Source of the DNA: Branchiostoma belcheri
Taxonomy: Eukaryota > Chordata > Leptocardii > Amphioxiformes > Branchiostomatidae
Assembly: GCF_001625305.1 (NCBI RefSeq)
Contig: NW_017802458.1
Location: 666,559-730,558 of the forward strand
DNA length: 64,000 nucleotides
Direction of reading: 5' to 3'
Below are positions 1 to 11,099 of this stretch, piece after piece. The notes beneath the pieces are model-generated. The model did not search any database, had not been told where the DNA came from, and saw only the letters and a list, made by a program, of their open reading frames with translations. Position 1 is the stretch's first letter. Every line of letters starts with the position of its first letter. The position numbers and the translations under genes were made by a program.

Positions 1-348
1 ACGTTACACGCAGAATATCTAAAAAAATGAATCAGAAAAATGCATACTTGACAAACCATTAATATCATTTGTGTTATATGCTCGTACATCTATAACTGCA
101 CCATGAAGCGAGAAGAAGTTGAACATGCAAATAGTAGATCACATTAGTATGTAAAGTATCATTGCTGTATCCTTTCCCTTGTCTATTCATGACCTGTACT
201 TAGCCTGCTAGAGCACAAACGTACAATAAAGGTCTTTCATTCACTATTACCCCATCTATATGTATGGGATTAGTCTGGAATTAAACTGGAAGTCCAGAAT
301 TAAACTGGAGGCTGTTACTCACATGTGTCCACCTCTCCCCCCACTCAG

Positions 349-484
349 AAAAGCCCTGAAGGCTCTGTTTGTGCTGTTACCGCTCCTCGGGCTGACCAAC
401 GTGCTGTTCTTTGTCAACCCAAAAGACGGCGGAATCGGAGATCACATCTTCCAAGTCTTCAACGCAGTGATACAGTCATCACAG
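349..484 (+). CDS. Class B GPCR, TM6-TM7 exon (partial gene)
   Basis: The peptide includes KALKALFVLLPLLGL and VLFFVNP, the TM6 and extracellular loop 3 signature of secretin-family GPCRs; CRF receptors carry a very similar KA-KATLVLLPLLG-FFVNP string. It ends in the start of TM7 (QVFNAVIQSSQ). The acceptor is the ag at 347-348 after a pyrimidine tract, leaving one base of a split codon (phase 2). The donor is gtacta at 485, phase 0. The 5' exons lie outside the window. Calcitonin-type or other class B receptors remain possible. Confidence 0.85.
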
Positions 485-1053
485 GTACTATCACCATCAG
501 TGGGTACAGGTGTAGCAACAGAGAGTAATATGTGATTTTGTTGCAATTCAAATTCCTTGATTCAGATTCAAGTAATGTCTATTTATATACAACGGTATAA
601 TATACTGTAGTACTTCTATGATAGCTACTGAATCTCATGTTTGAAGAAGAACTTTTTGCACGACAATTGCACATGGTACAATGTATGGCAAACTACATGA
701 GAACTACAAAGAGAGTAGCAAACAATAAAATTTGTTGAACAAGACCTAATGTCGAAAAAACTAACAAATCTACATCATAATTATTCAAATAATAAGGGAT
801 AGCAGAAGTCTTTGATAAAGTGTCTTTGCAGAAGTCTTTGATCGAGTGGGCTAATCACAAGTTTCGGAATTTTTTCTAATAACAAAGCATTCCTTTATTC
901 AGAAGGAGGTTGGAAATATTGAACATGCAAATATTGCTCATCACATGTCTTAAACTGTTAAAGTCTAAAGGACCCCTATGATTTGTTTTCAATAAGGTCA
1001 TCTGCAAAAATACTGACGTTGGTCTAACCTTATTTTATGCTTTATTTCAACAG

Positions 1054-1095
1054 GGCATCTTTGTATCATTGATCTACTGCTTCACAAATGCAGAG
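1054..1095 (+). CDS. Class B GPCR, 42-bp TM7 exon
   Basis: This exon encodes GIFVSLIYCFTNAE, matching the GFFVSVFYCFLNSE end of TM7 in class B GPCRs, where a short 42-bp exon at this place is a known conserved feature. It is flanked by cag acceptor (1051-1053) and gtaagg donor, both phase 0. It continues the exon at 349-484 and reads into the exon at 2050. Confidence 0.85.
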
Positions 1096-1124
1096 GTAAG
1101 GCTTGAATTCTTGTTGACTTTTCA

Positions 1125-1345
1125 TGTACCAGTATTTCAGTACAAAGGACAGGGTACGGGTACGTTTAACCGGTATTTCAGTACCAAGGAAAGGGTACGG
1201 GCTTACGTTTAACCGGTATTTCAGCACCAAGGAAAGGGTACAGGTTTACGTTTAACCGGTATTTCAGTACCAAGGAAAGGGTACAGGTTTACGTTTAACC
1301 GGTATTTCAGTACCAAGGAAAGTGTATGGGTTTACGATCAACCGA
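1125..1345 (+). repeat. 43-bp minisatellite in GPCR intron
   Basis: About five copies of a 43-bp unit containing ggtatttcagtaccaagg and gtttaacc; unit starts fall at 1171, 1214, 1257 and 1300. It lies in the intron between the 42-bp exon and the last exon. Confidence 0.9.
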
Positions 1346-1674
1346 TATAGGTATTATTTGGTATGTCTCTCTGTGTGTTTGTGTGTGTATGCCTGTGCTT
1401 TCACAATGCCGCTAGGTTAAGTTATGATAAATATGGTTGGGCTCAGTCTGTCCCATTAAAAGATCTAGTAGCGCTGCTGTTTTCACAGGTACTTTAGTTA
1501 CATGACCTCCTTGACAGCCGTGTTTTCATTGCACAATAGAGGAAAGTTTTGTAGACCCCATGGTTAAAAAGAAAAGAGCACAGTCACCATCACACAAGAT
1601 CTAAATACTTCATGGAAGTTGAAATTCTTCATAACCAAAAGGGCTAAACGTTATAGCCAACACTATTAAATTGT

Positions 1675-1850
1675 GACCCAAATTTTCGACCGTCTCCGTC
1701 AGCCTTGTTGACGGAATGGACCCCTCTACTGTAGCTTCCGTGACGTGATTTCGTAAACACGTGATTGCATCAAAGGGTCGTATACGTGTCAGATAACCTG
1801 TGTCGCCCCCCGTCTCTGTTCAGTGTTGGACGGTTGGCCTGAATGTACAC
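1675..1850. mobile_element. Half copy of hairpin MITE (same family as 40455-40705)
   Basis: Shares the motifs ttgttgacggaatggac, gacgtga and cgtgtcagataacctgtgtc with the complete hairpin element upstream of gene C. Only one arm is recognisable. It sits in the last GPCR intron. Confidence 0.6.
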
Positions 1851-2049
1851 CGCCTCCTTTACTCCTCTCGCGAAGAAATTCGGTTCTTTGGAAATCCAGA
1901 GTTCAGAATTTTCACTTTGTCCTGCGAGACGGAGTGTCCTGGAGATTCTATGTGTATATGTTGGGATGAAGTATACCAATACAAATGAACTTTCATGTCA
2001 AAATTTAAAAATTCTTGTTTATTGAGCGTTTCTTTGTGCCTTATCACAG

Positions 2050-2175
2050 GTCCAGGCTGTGATTCGTGACAAGCTGGCCGTGATCAAGATGAAGCAAAGT
2101 GTGTACAACAACGGCGGGGCCACCACCAAGAAGAACGACTACACTGTAACCAGCCAGGGAGGGACCCGCGTTTGA
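2050..2175 (+). CDS. Class B GPCR, C-terminal tail exon
   Basis: Acceptor ttatcacag. It encodes VQAVIRDKLAVIKMK followed by a 25-residue tail ending GGTRV and TGA at 2173-2175. VQAVIRDKL is the usual helix 8 after TM7 (compare VRSAIRKRW in CRF receptor 1). The last four residues, GTRV, resemble a PDZ-binding C-terminus (T-x-V type); that is inference. Confidence 0.8.
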   Translation, partial: VQAVIRDKLAVIKMKQSVYNNGGATTKKNDYTVTSQGGTRV

Positions 2176-3403
2176 ACATGTAAAGGGGCATCATTTAACA
2201 TTTTTGCAAAAAAAAGAAAAGTTTTAAACATTTTGATTGAAAATGGTGATTGTAATTTTCTTCTACTTTTCAAAATATTCGTGCAATTATCTCACATTTC
2301 CGACATTTATAGTTTATTTCCGATATTTATAGTTGGCGCTAAAACTACCCACACGAGGTACACTCAGTTTGTGGTACCACTACAAACTACCAGAATGTAA
2401 AGTAATATGGGTGACAGTTGTGTCTGCAGCTTTTAAACACACTCGTAAGGCGTCATATTTTGTCAAATCTTGAATGGCACTTAGTTGCAATGGAGTTGGG
2501 TTTATTATAAAGAAATGACCAGAAAATTTACTTTTGTATCATCCTAATGTTATATAATGCAGCCTTAAAAAGATACATTTAGTAACACCACTAGAAGATG
2601 TATGAGTGTGACGCCACAACATATAAAGACCCTCCACATGTTTTATTAGACCATTATGGCAACCAGCCAAAAGTACAATGAGTCTAAAAAGCAATTTGAA
2701 GCAAACAAGTTGATGTATAGGGAAATCATCAGTTGTTTGCAAAATATTCTTGATATCACATAATGACTTGGCACTACTAGTTGAGATGTTGACAAACATC
2801 TTGTAAAATTTTCTTCCTGCTGTAAATGATGTTAAACGATCCGTACAGATTGGTATTTTGACAGTTGAAGGTGATTTTGTAAGGTCGTAAAAATGATACT
2901 GATCATAAAAATGATATTGATAAGTGGCATGTCTACCCATATGGCAATGTTAAGCATCCTGCACTTTGATACTAGTAGTTAGTATTCCTGTTGATGTCAT
3001 AGCTATTACATGTATCTTCATGCATGCCTTTATGTTAAACGTTATTTAGTATTTAATGTTAAAATGTAGTATTTTAGTGATCTGTACTCCAAGTCTTGCA
3101 TGCCCTAGACTTCACTTCATATGGTAATATGTGATTATAGTGCATCAGGACAGGAATATGCAACAAAGATTCATATCATATCATCATTAACACATATGAG
3201 TATCTATATTTTCTAACTATGATGACTTTGGAAGTGTTATCACTCATCATTTCATAATGAGGCAATTTTTCATCTGTATCCTTTATATTTGTACGTTAAT
3301 TAATGGTAGTCATTATACACACCATTAACTGGCATAAAGTCTCTCATTACACAATTACTGCAATGACATGTACACAAGCTGACAATTTAAAATAAGTACA
3401 TTT
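2176..3403. other. Downstream flank of the GPCR gene, no gene seen
   Basis: AT-rich sequence with no exon-like ORF, RNA gene or clear repeat. The first part is presumably 3' UTR of the GPCR. The 133-codon minus-strand ORF at 2539-2940 shows no recognisable domain and I do not call it a gene. Confidence 0.6.
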
Positions 3404-3746
3404 ACTAGAGAGTTGTTTCAGCAGTGACACGTTTTTGAAGGGTAAGAATACTAATCTCCAAGTTTTCGATGACTATTAGTCGATCTTGTTCACGGAGCAA
3501 GTCTCGCGAGAGCACGAGTCTCGCGAGAGCACGAGTCTCGCGAGAGCACGAGTCTCGCGAGAGCACGAGTCTCGCGAGAGCACGAGTCTCGCGAGAGCAC
3601 GAGTCTCGCGAGAGCACGAGTCTCGCGAGAGCACGAGTCTCGCGAGAGCACGAGACTAGGTCCGAGATTTGCATCGGTCTGCTGGGCCCTCCCCCCGTTG
3701 CCCTCTTCCCTTCAAAAACGTGTCACTGCTAAAGAATTCTCTAGTT
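3404..3746. mobile_element. Hairpin MITE carrying the TCTCGCGAGA array
   Basis: Terminal inverted repeats: ctagagagttgtttcagcag at 3404 pairs with the reverse complement ending near 3746 (ctgctaaagaattctctag), and gacacgtttttgaaggg pairs with cccttcaaaaacgtgtc. The arm sequence, including ctccaagttttcgatg, resembles the full hairpin at 56510-56690, so both are members of one family. The loop is replaced or expanded by a 153-bp tandem array. Confidence 0.75.
3502..3654. repeat. 9 x 17-bp array of TCTCGCGAGA palindromes
   Basis: Nine exact copies of tctcgcgagagcacgag, starting at 3502 and then every 17 bp to 3638. Each unit contains the perfect palindrome TCTCGCGAGA, the CGCG promoter element known in mammals and bound by BANP (Kaiso/ZBTB33 sites overlap). 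Long ORFs here on both strands are repeat artefacts. Confidence 0.97.
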
Positions 3747-5300
3747 ACCGTAACTATACGTGACAAACGAATCTCTTCAACGAAGTACATGTTACAGTAT
3801 GTCACTACATATTGTGATTCACTTTATGTTCATGGTACCAACATTTCACGGTCTGAGAAAAGTGAAGGTGTTCACGGAATTATATGTTCATGGTAGCAGG
3901 GAGAGGGGAAGGGGGGCAAAAGACAAATTATTTGTTTATATATAATAATGATAAGTTCACAATACAGAAGTGACTGTGAAAACTTTGAACATAAAAGTAC
4001 TGTGCAAAATTAAAGAATTACGGCAACAGTACTGTATTTATTTTTGTTAGTAAGAGTGTAGTCCTGTGTTGTGTTTGTCTATTTCTATATAGTCATACAT
4101 GTATATCTTATGAATATATTTCAGAGATATTAGGTAAAGAATCTTAGCAAAGAATTACCACATATTTACACGTACCTGTCGGATTTCTTTATGCAACGTT
4201 GGTAGAAGTAGTATTTGCGGATCTTAAGTACAGTAAAATCATGTGAATTGATGCTGCAGTAGGTAGTATATTAGCCATTTTCTGCTGTTTAAAGTCCACC
4301 TCTGACAGAAATTCAAACATAACACTGCATTTGATATTTTCACTGTACCATTTTCTGTGCAAGTCGAAGCCTACTATCATATAGCACCTCCAATAAGCCA
4401 TTTGGGGGCCATTTTTAACCTTTAACTTCGAAAAAAAGAAATATTAAAAAAAAAAACGTAAAACTTGAGGATTTCTGAGATGCTAAATATACAGAGAATA
4501 TTTCCATAATCAAGAAGTTATAAAATCATTGTACATAATGTATTTATGATATTCAAGCATTGTCTATTCCCTATGTATTTTGAAGTAAGGTGTATATCAA
4601 CATACCCTTGATGGGGGAAATCATATGTGAAAATATTAAATATCTGTTGTTGAAAATTCTGGTATTTCTTTTTTCGTAGATTGGTGTCATATGAATAGGT
4701 TACATGTATGTCCATGGGAGTCAGTGTGACCAACATGTATGCTGCAAAAATAACACAGTGTTTTAGAATCAGAAGTGTTAGTTCCAAGCTTTTTTGCATA
4801 CCATGCTCCATATGTTGTGGGTAACTATTCAATTCCTTCTCTTGATAAAGTTTGCTTCTTATCCATTGTGCCCTCCAAAGCTTCTAGTATTTTTAGTCAG
4901 CAGTGTTCTGTCATCTTATTGGATAAATACTAATCTGAAAAATGCAGCATATTCTGTTCACTACAAAATCTATACCCACACACACATTCTTACACCACAT
5001 AAGAATTGTTTAATAAACCTTCATATAACCATATCAAAAACCATCTAAACAAGATATCAAATGTCACAACAGATGACAGACAGGATTAAAGTTAAAAGCT
5101 AAAAGGTGTTATTATTAAAATTTACCAAATTTTGAATGATAAACAGAACAGGTTACTACTGCCTTCTCAATATGTGAATCTGGAGACCAGCCAGTAGTGT
5201 TTGAACCATTCACACCAGAAAGGGCCCCGCTGTTTTGGATAACTATGGTTGGTTCTTAATTTTGCCTGATATGAGGGTCCCCTTTCTTTCACAAAGTATA
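3747..5300. other. AT-rich intergenic stretch, nothing recognised
   Basis: Only short ORFs without domain signatures are present, and none has plausible splice context. I see no repeat family or RNA gene here. Confidence 0.6.
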
Positions 5301-5309
5301 ACATTTATA

Positions 5310-5558
5310 CGTCGATGAAGGTTAGACATCCAGGTAATACGATACGCCAAAAAGCAGTCACTCAAGCAACTGGATATGATTTTGAAAACGTCAGACGTTT
5401 CAGCTAGTATCCACTAGCTTTCGTCAGTGACTGAGAGACCAGAGGGGAAACAGGTTTATAAGCACAACCTATTGATTGATATGCAAATAAAGTGAAGACA
5501 AATTTGGAAGTCGAAAAAGGAACAAAAGTCAGACAAGTCAAGACAAGATGACATACAA
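5310..5558. mobile_element. Left part of foldback MITE (50750-51222 family), split by insertion
   Basis: Nearly identical to 50750-51000: aaggttagacatccaggtaa, the gtcagacgtttcagctag block and the gagaccagaggggaaa block. It stops where the larger foldback element starts at 5559. The rest of this MITE resumes at about 7530. Confidence 0.8.
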
Positions 5559-7526
5559 TGTCCAGTATCAGGGTGAAATGGCAGAAGTTGTCAGAAGTTA
5601 ACATCAGCTTACGTCATATGTAACTTCGTGCTTTTTCGTATTTTGACTCTCATGTCGGCCTGCTATCGGACGCATCCGAAGTTGTCCGAAGTTATGTTAT
5701 GACGTCATACTAACTTTAGACAGTCTCCCGGGAGGTGGCAGAAGTTGTCGGTAGTTGTCCGAAGTTATGACGTCATCCTAACATTAGACAGTCTCCCAGG
5801 AGGTGGCAGAAGTTGTCCGAAGTTGTCCGAAGTTATGACGTCATCCTAACTTTAGACAGTCTCCCGGGAGGTGGCAGAAGTTGTCGGAAGTTGTCTGAAG
5901 TTATGACGTCAGCCTAACTTCAGACACTCTCCCGGGAGGTGTCGGAAGTTGTCCGAAGTTGTCCGAAGTTATGACGTCATCCTAACTTTAGACACTCTCC
6001 CGGAGTATCAGGGTGAATGGTATGAAGTTAAAATCTAGTTACGTCACACGGTAAGCGAAATAACTTGGTACGTAGGGCCGTGTGAGTGTACGAAGTTAGG
6101 AGTGTCGTGTTTTCACGACAGTTCACTTTGGGCACACCATGAAAACCATGATATGGTTGGCGCTCCTGTTGAAATCAATCTTCTCGTAAAGAGTAAGCAA
6201 GCGCCGCACTAGTCCCAGATCACGAATATCTACTTGAAAATATATCCATTAACTTGTAGCATGACTTCCACGCGCGAAAGGCACGTTTGAGATGTCAATA
6301 TCTGGCGTCATTTACGTTGTAATTTGAACTGGCCGGTAATTCGAATGTGATTCTATAAGTGTGTCACTTGTAATTCGAACCGTGGAGTGTGTTCTAAACG
6401 GTGTCACTTGTAATTCAAAACATTTACCTGGCGTTTTGATCATAGTCGCTACTATCGTAAACTATCCAGCATAGTAGCCAGTCTATGGATCATCAAGGAC
6501 AACGTGCGCAGACGTCGTCGGGTAAACTGAACCCAACAAATCTTCAGGTTAATGATAAAGTTACGTCAGTTTTTCATTATAATTATGGTCTTGGTGGTGA
6601 TCGTCCCCCACGTGATGATTGCAGACGCGTTTAGGCACCCCACCAGGAATCTAAACTTTTGATAAACGATAAACGCCTGACGACACCCAGATCACGGATT
6701 CCGAGAAAATATAAAATAATATTTAAAAAATATTAGTTCGTCTAACATGACTCCAGCAAAACCTACAACCTACAATACGTTAATAATCATTTTCAATGTT
6801 GCATTTAAATGTCAAAACTGGAACTTTTTTGCTTTCAATCTTTCCATCTTCAACTTCAGACAACTTTGGACACCTGGAGTGTAGGAAGTTACAGTGACGT
6901 CACGTAACTTCAGACAACTTCAGACACCTGCCACCCTACCCCACAAGTGTCGGAAGTTACAGTGACGTCACGTAACTTCAGACAACTTCGGACAACTTCA
7001 GACACCTGCCACCCTACCCCTCAAGTGTAGGAAGTTACAGTGACGTTACGTAACTTCAGACAACTTCAGACACCTGCCACCTACCCCACAAGTGTCGGAA
7101 GTTACAGTGACGTCACGTAACTTCAGACAACTTCAGACACCTGCCACCTACCCCACAAGTGTCGGAAGTTACAGTGACGTCACGTAACTTCAGACAACTT
7201 CGGACAACTTCAGACACCTGCCACCCTACCCCACAAGTGTCGGAAGTTACAGTGACGTCATGTAACTTCAGACAACTTCGGACAACTTCAGACACCTGCC
7301 ACCCTACCCCACAAGTGCCGGAAGTTACAGTGACGTCACGTAACTTCAGACAACTTCGGACAACTTCAGACACCTGCCACCCTACCCCACAAGTGTCGGA
7401 AGTTACAGTGACGTCAGACTTTACTCCCGATAACCCCCAAAACCACTCGGAAATGGTCGTAACTTCGGACAACTTCAGACAACTTCTGCCACCCTAACTT
7501 CTGCCACTTCACCCTGATACTGGACA
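5559..7526. mobile_element. 2-kb foldback element with tandem-repeat arms
   Basis: The ends are inverted: tgtccagtatcagggtga at 5559 and its complement tcaccctgatactggaca ending at 7526. Left arm 5559-6010 and right arm about 6840-7526 each consist of 65-85 bp tandem units built from aagttgtccgaag (left) or cttcggacaactt (right), each unit with a TGACGTCA-like core. The middle, 6010-6840, has no coding potential. This architecture matches Foldback-type elements. It is inserted in another hairpin MITE. Confidence 0.85.
6880..7430. repeat. Right-arm tandem array, CRE-bearing units
   Basis: About eight units of gtcggaagttacagtgacgt plus cacgtaacttcagacaactt and a cctgccacc(c)taccccac spacer, in units of roughly 70-80 bp. 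Most units contain a perfect TGACGTCA, the CREB/ATF consensus. The ORFs at 7113-7497 on both strands are repeat artefacts. Confidence 0.9.
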
Positions 7527-7529
7527 TAC

Positions 7530-7600
7530 CTCCAAGATGATGCAAATTAGTCTGAAAGCTCCTGTTATACAGAACAGGAGCTTAAGTGTTGTCTGTTCTC
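7530..7600. mobile_element. Right remainder of the split foldback MITE
   Basis: Contains the small hairpin aagctcctgttatacagaacaggagctt, also found at about 51015 and 9915, followed by aagtgttgtct as in the intact copy. This shows the 2-kb foldback element jumped into a pre-existing MITE. Confidence 0.7.
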
Positions 7601-7779
7601 GGGGCTGGGAGTGTCAAATAACAAGTGCCGGAAAGATCGACCCGACATTTATAACCTATAACCGGGGTTTAACTGAACAAATTTGACTCTATTGTTTTGG
7701 TATAGATTTTAAGATTATCATTACAACATGGCTACAATTTTAAAAGGCAATATCACGCAAACGTTGACGAGTTTCTGCA

Positions 7780-9312
7780 GACACTGACGTGGCCTGTGTT
7801 TTGTGGAATAGTTGGAATACTGACGGGCCTGAGTCAGGCTGGTACTGATCAATAATTCAGTGTTTACACCGTACCCTGTCAGTGCCTGTCGCCACCTTCT
7901 CATAAAACACACAACATTTATTAAAGGCATCCAGTGCAGTTTTTAGGGCTTAGAAACCTGATTTTTCAAAGCCAACATTCTAGTCATTTATCTACATACT
8001 GAGTTGAAACCACACTATCCCAATGTATATTGACCCTAATGGAGCAAAAAAATTCCCAAAATTCTGACGGAAAATGGTCACTGGAAGGGACCTAGACAGA
8101 TTTTACGGTACCACCCAGAAAAGAAAGGACTCATCTTGGGGCTTGTTTCTGCAGTTTTAAATGCCCTACGTATGAAAAGCTGATTGAAATGTGCTAATGT
8201 GAAGTAGTATGTGTCAATATCATAAAGATTGTCTTATTTAGAATATTTCCAGTTTTGCTGCCCTGAAATACCATTGGATGCCTTTAATGGAAGAAAACGC
8301 AAGTCATACGATTTCTCCACAAAGGAAGACACTTCAAGACAGCGTCAGCCGTCACTCAATTTTACCAAAAACGTATACATTTATGTTCACTGCTTTCCGT
8401 AATAATTTCTGTATACATACAATGCTTAGATACTTTGTCGTGCTGAACAACTTTGTGGCATACCTGATTAAATTATGTATACATATAGCTTGCAGGTACC
8501 AAGAAGTCGCGTGGCAATGGGTTGCAAGTAACGCAGATGATGATTGGAGTAGAGCCTTTGAAAGTGATCGAATTCATCTGAAACAGGCACAGTGATTGGT
8601 TAATAATGACTATCGCACACAGAAATTTGCGTTATCATACCACACCCGCTCATTTTGGAGAGAACATCGGTTCGAGTTGGGAAGTCACCAAGTTCTGGAG
8701 CAGAAGGATCTAAGTAAGTTAGTTTTCGACACTTTTTATACAATCTCTTACAAGTCCACTACATTACAGTTAATTGCAGTATTGTAGTGAAACAAAGTAT
8801 CACTCAGTCAGAAAATGTTGCATTCTTCAAGTTTATTTCTTAAAAACGTTTTAGTGGACCTCTGCTAAAATGCAGCTCACTACGTTTTTTAATTCCAACA
8901 TTACAAGATGAGACAGGGTGACGTCACACTCAAGTATTTTTTATTTATTTTATGCCGCAAACAAGGCACAGGACAAATACAGGACAGGACAATACTCATT
9001 TTCACATGAGTTAAGTGAGGAAAGTCGTGTAAAGTGCCTTTCCCATGGGCACGAGATCCGTGGTATGGCAGGGCTTGAACCCGGGACCTCTTGGTTCCGA
9101 GTCGAGCAATATGCCGTTACGCCACACGAACGCACCACTTTTGCAGAACTATTTCATATGCATTCGATAAGGACCAAATAACTGAACACGAGTCGAAAGA
9201 TATTGAACCGTAGCACTTAAAATCATGTAGTTATGGACAAAAACACATAGAATTGCCTAACTTGGATACTTGCGGCCTACTAACAGTAACAGAGCTAGGA
9301 GCCACAGACCTG
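7780..9312. repeat. Tandem segmental duplication, copy 1
   Basis: Matches 9535-11096 at an offset of about 1.74-1.80 kb. Examples: gccaccttctcataaaacac (about 7888 and 9631), cacacagaaatttgcg (about 8614 and 10414) and agtcgaaagatattga (about 9190 and 10984). 7922-8300 is specific to copy 1. No gene is recognised inside; the ORFs at 8278-8787 have no domain signature. Confidence 0.85.
8945..9150 (-). mobile_element. tRNA-derived SINE, family 1
   Basis: The minus strand reads a tRNA-like head: A-box-like tggcgtaacgg and B-box-like ggttcaagccc around an aaccaagaggtcccggg core, followed by a gggaaaggcactttac body. Four other copies occur in the window. This copy is shared by both duplicated segments, so it predates that duplication. 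Confidence 0.8.
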
Positions 9313-9314
9313 TG

Positions 9315-9425
9315 GGGTCGTGTGAGTGTGGCGTAACGGTAGCGTGTTCGGCTCGGAACCAAAAGGTCCCGGGTTCGAATCCTGTCATGGGCCTGAGGAA
9401 TTTCCGGGTTATTTGGTTTTTATAT
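9315..9425 (+). mobile_element. SINE family 1, head fragment
   Basis: Has the A box tggcgtaacgg and B box ggttcgaatcc around tcggaaccaaaaggtccc. The body is truncated shortly after catgggcc. The downstream body and a clean acceptor stem are missing, so this is not a functional tRNA gene. Confidence 0.75.
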
Positions 9426-9534
9426 TAGGGCACAGGAGCCATAAATGTACATTTTGTCAAAAATAGTAAAAGAGCCATATACACAATTTGTAAGTAGAGT
9501 ATGTCTCTGGCATACAGACTGCGATGAGTATATC

Positions 9535-11096
9535 ACCAGTCTCTCTCCCCTTGGAATGCTGACGGGCCTGCGACAGGCTGGTACTGATCAATATTTCAGT
9601 GTTTACACCGTACCCTGTCAGTGCCTGTCGCCACCTTCTCATAAAACACACAACATTTTTTAATGGGAGAAAATGCAAACCAGTGGTCGAAATACTTTTT
9701 TTCAGTGCTCTGCAATATTGCAGAAGAGTCAAAATTTTGTTCTGCAATTTAGAAATACTTTCTGCAAATACACAAGTCTCCATATTACAATCTTGCAGGT
9801 TTATAAGCATGAACTATTGATTGATATGCAAATTAGTGAAGACAAATTTTTGGAAGTCCAAAAGGAAACAAAAGATAAACAAGTCAAGACAAGGTTGATG
9901 TAAATTAGTGAAGAAGCTCCTGTTGTTTCAGAACAGGAGCTTAAGTGTTGTCTGTCCTTGGGGCCAAAAGCACCAAATCCCAAGTGCAAATTTTTCCTGC
10001 TGCAAAATTGCAGATTGTATAAATTTTTCTTCTGCAATCTTGAAAATCTATCTGCAGATTGCAGACTGCAGACAGGTATTTCGAACACTGCAAACTTTTG
10101 CGGTCGTTGAATTTCTCCACTAAGGAAGACAGTCACTTATATTAGCTCAATTTACCCAACAACAAGCTACATTGTATGTTCTCTGCTTTCTGTAATAATT
10201 TCTGTATGCATACAATGTACACTACCGAGATACTTTGCCGTACTAAACAACTTGCTGACATACCTGACTAAATTATGTATACATGCAGCTTTGCTGGTAC
10301 CTAGAAGTCGCGTGGCAATGGGCTGCAAGTAACGCAGATGATGATTGGAGCAGAGCCTATTAAACTGAGCGATTAATCTGAAACAGGCACAGTGATTGGT
10401 TAATAATGACTATAGCACACAGAAATTTGCGTTATCATACCACACCCGCTCATTTTGGAGAGAATATCCGTTCGAGTTGGGAAGTCACCAAGTTTTGGAG
10501 CAGAAGATTCTAAGTAAGTTAGTTTTCGACACTTTTTTTTACAAGTCCACTATATTACAGTTAATTGCAGTATCGTAGTAAAACAAAGTCTCAGTCAGTC
10601 AGAAAATGTTGCTTCAAGTTTATGTTTTGAAAACGTTTCCTGTGGACTTTTGCTAAAATGCAGTTCACCACGTTTTTTTTATCCCAACATTTCATGACTA
10701 GACAGGGTGACGTCACACTCAAGTTATTTCGAATTCATTTATCTTATTCCACCAAAAATGCAGAGGACAAATACAGGACGGGAAAATGCTCATTGTTACT
10801 TGACTTAAGTGAGGAAAATCGTGTAAAGTGCCTTTCCCAAGGGCACAAGATCGGTGGCATGGCACGGCTTGAACCCGGGACCTCTTGGCTCCGAGTCGAG
10901 CAATATGACGTTACACCACACGAACGCACCACTTTTGCAGAACTGTTTCATGTGCATTTGATGTGGACCAAGTAACTGAACCTGAGTCGAAAGATATTGA
11001 GCCGTAGCACATAGTTATGGACAAAAACAGAGATAATTGCCTAACTTGGACAATTGCCGACTACTGACATTTATTGAGATAAGAGCCACAGAACTA
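9535..11096. repeat. Tandem segmental duplication, copy 2
   Basis: Partner of 7780-9312. It carries its own insertion (about 9665-10105) that includes part of the 50750-type foldback MITE (tttataagcatgaactattg, gaacaggagcttaagtg). Confidence 0.85.
10740..10945 (-). mobile_element. SINE family 1, duplicate of the 8945 copy
   Basis: Same element in the second segmental copy, with scattered substitutions (for example gacgttacaccacac instead of gccgttacgccacac). Confidence 0.8.
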
Positions 11097-11099
11097 CGT

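Noticed and set aside
2539-2940. 133-codon minus-strand ORF
   Set aside because: AT-rich, no domain, no homologous copy in the window.
3502-3654. CRISPR-like array
   Set aside because: Units are contiguous 17-bp tandem copies without distinct spacers, in animal DNA.
3405-3732. ORFs with SRETRALARL or SREHESREST repeats
   Set aside because: Frames through the 17-bp TCTCGCGAGA array.
7113-7497. ORFs with VTVTSDTCGVGWQVSEVV-type repeats
   Set aside because: Tandem-repeat arm of the foldback element; no splice or start context.
9315-9395. tRNA gene
   Set aside because: A and B boxes are present, but the acceptor and anticodon stems do not pair and related copies are followed by a SINE body.
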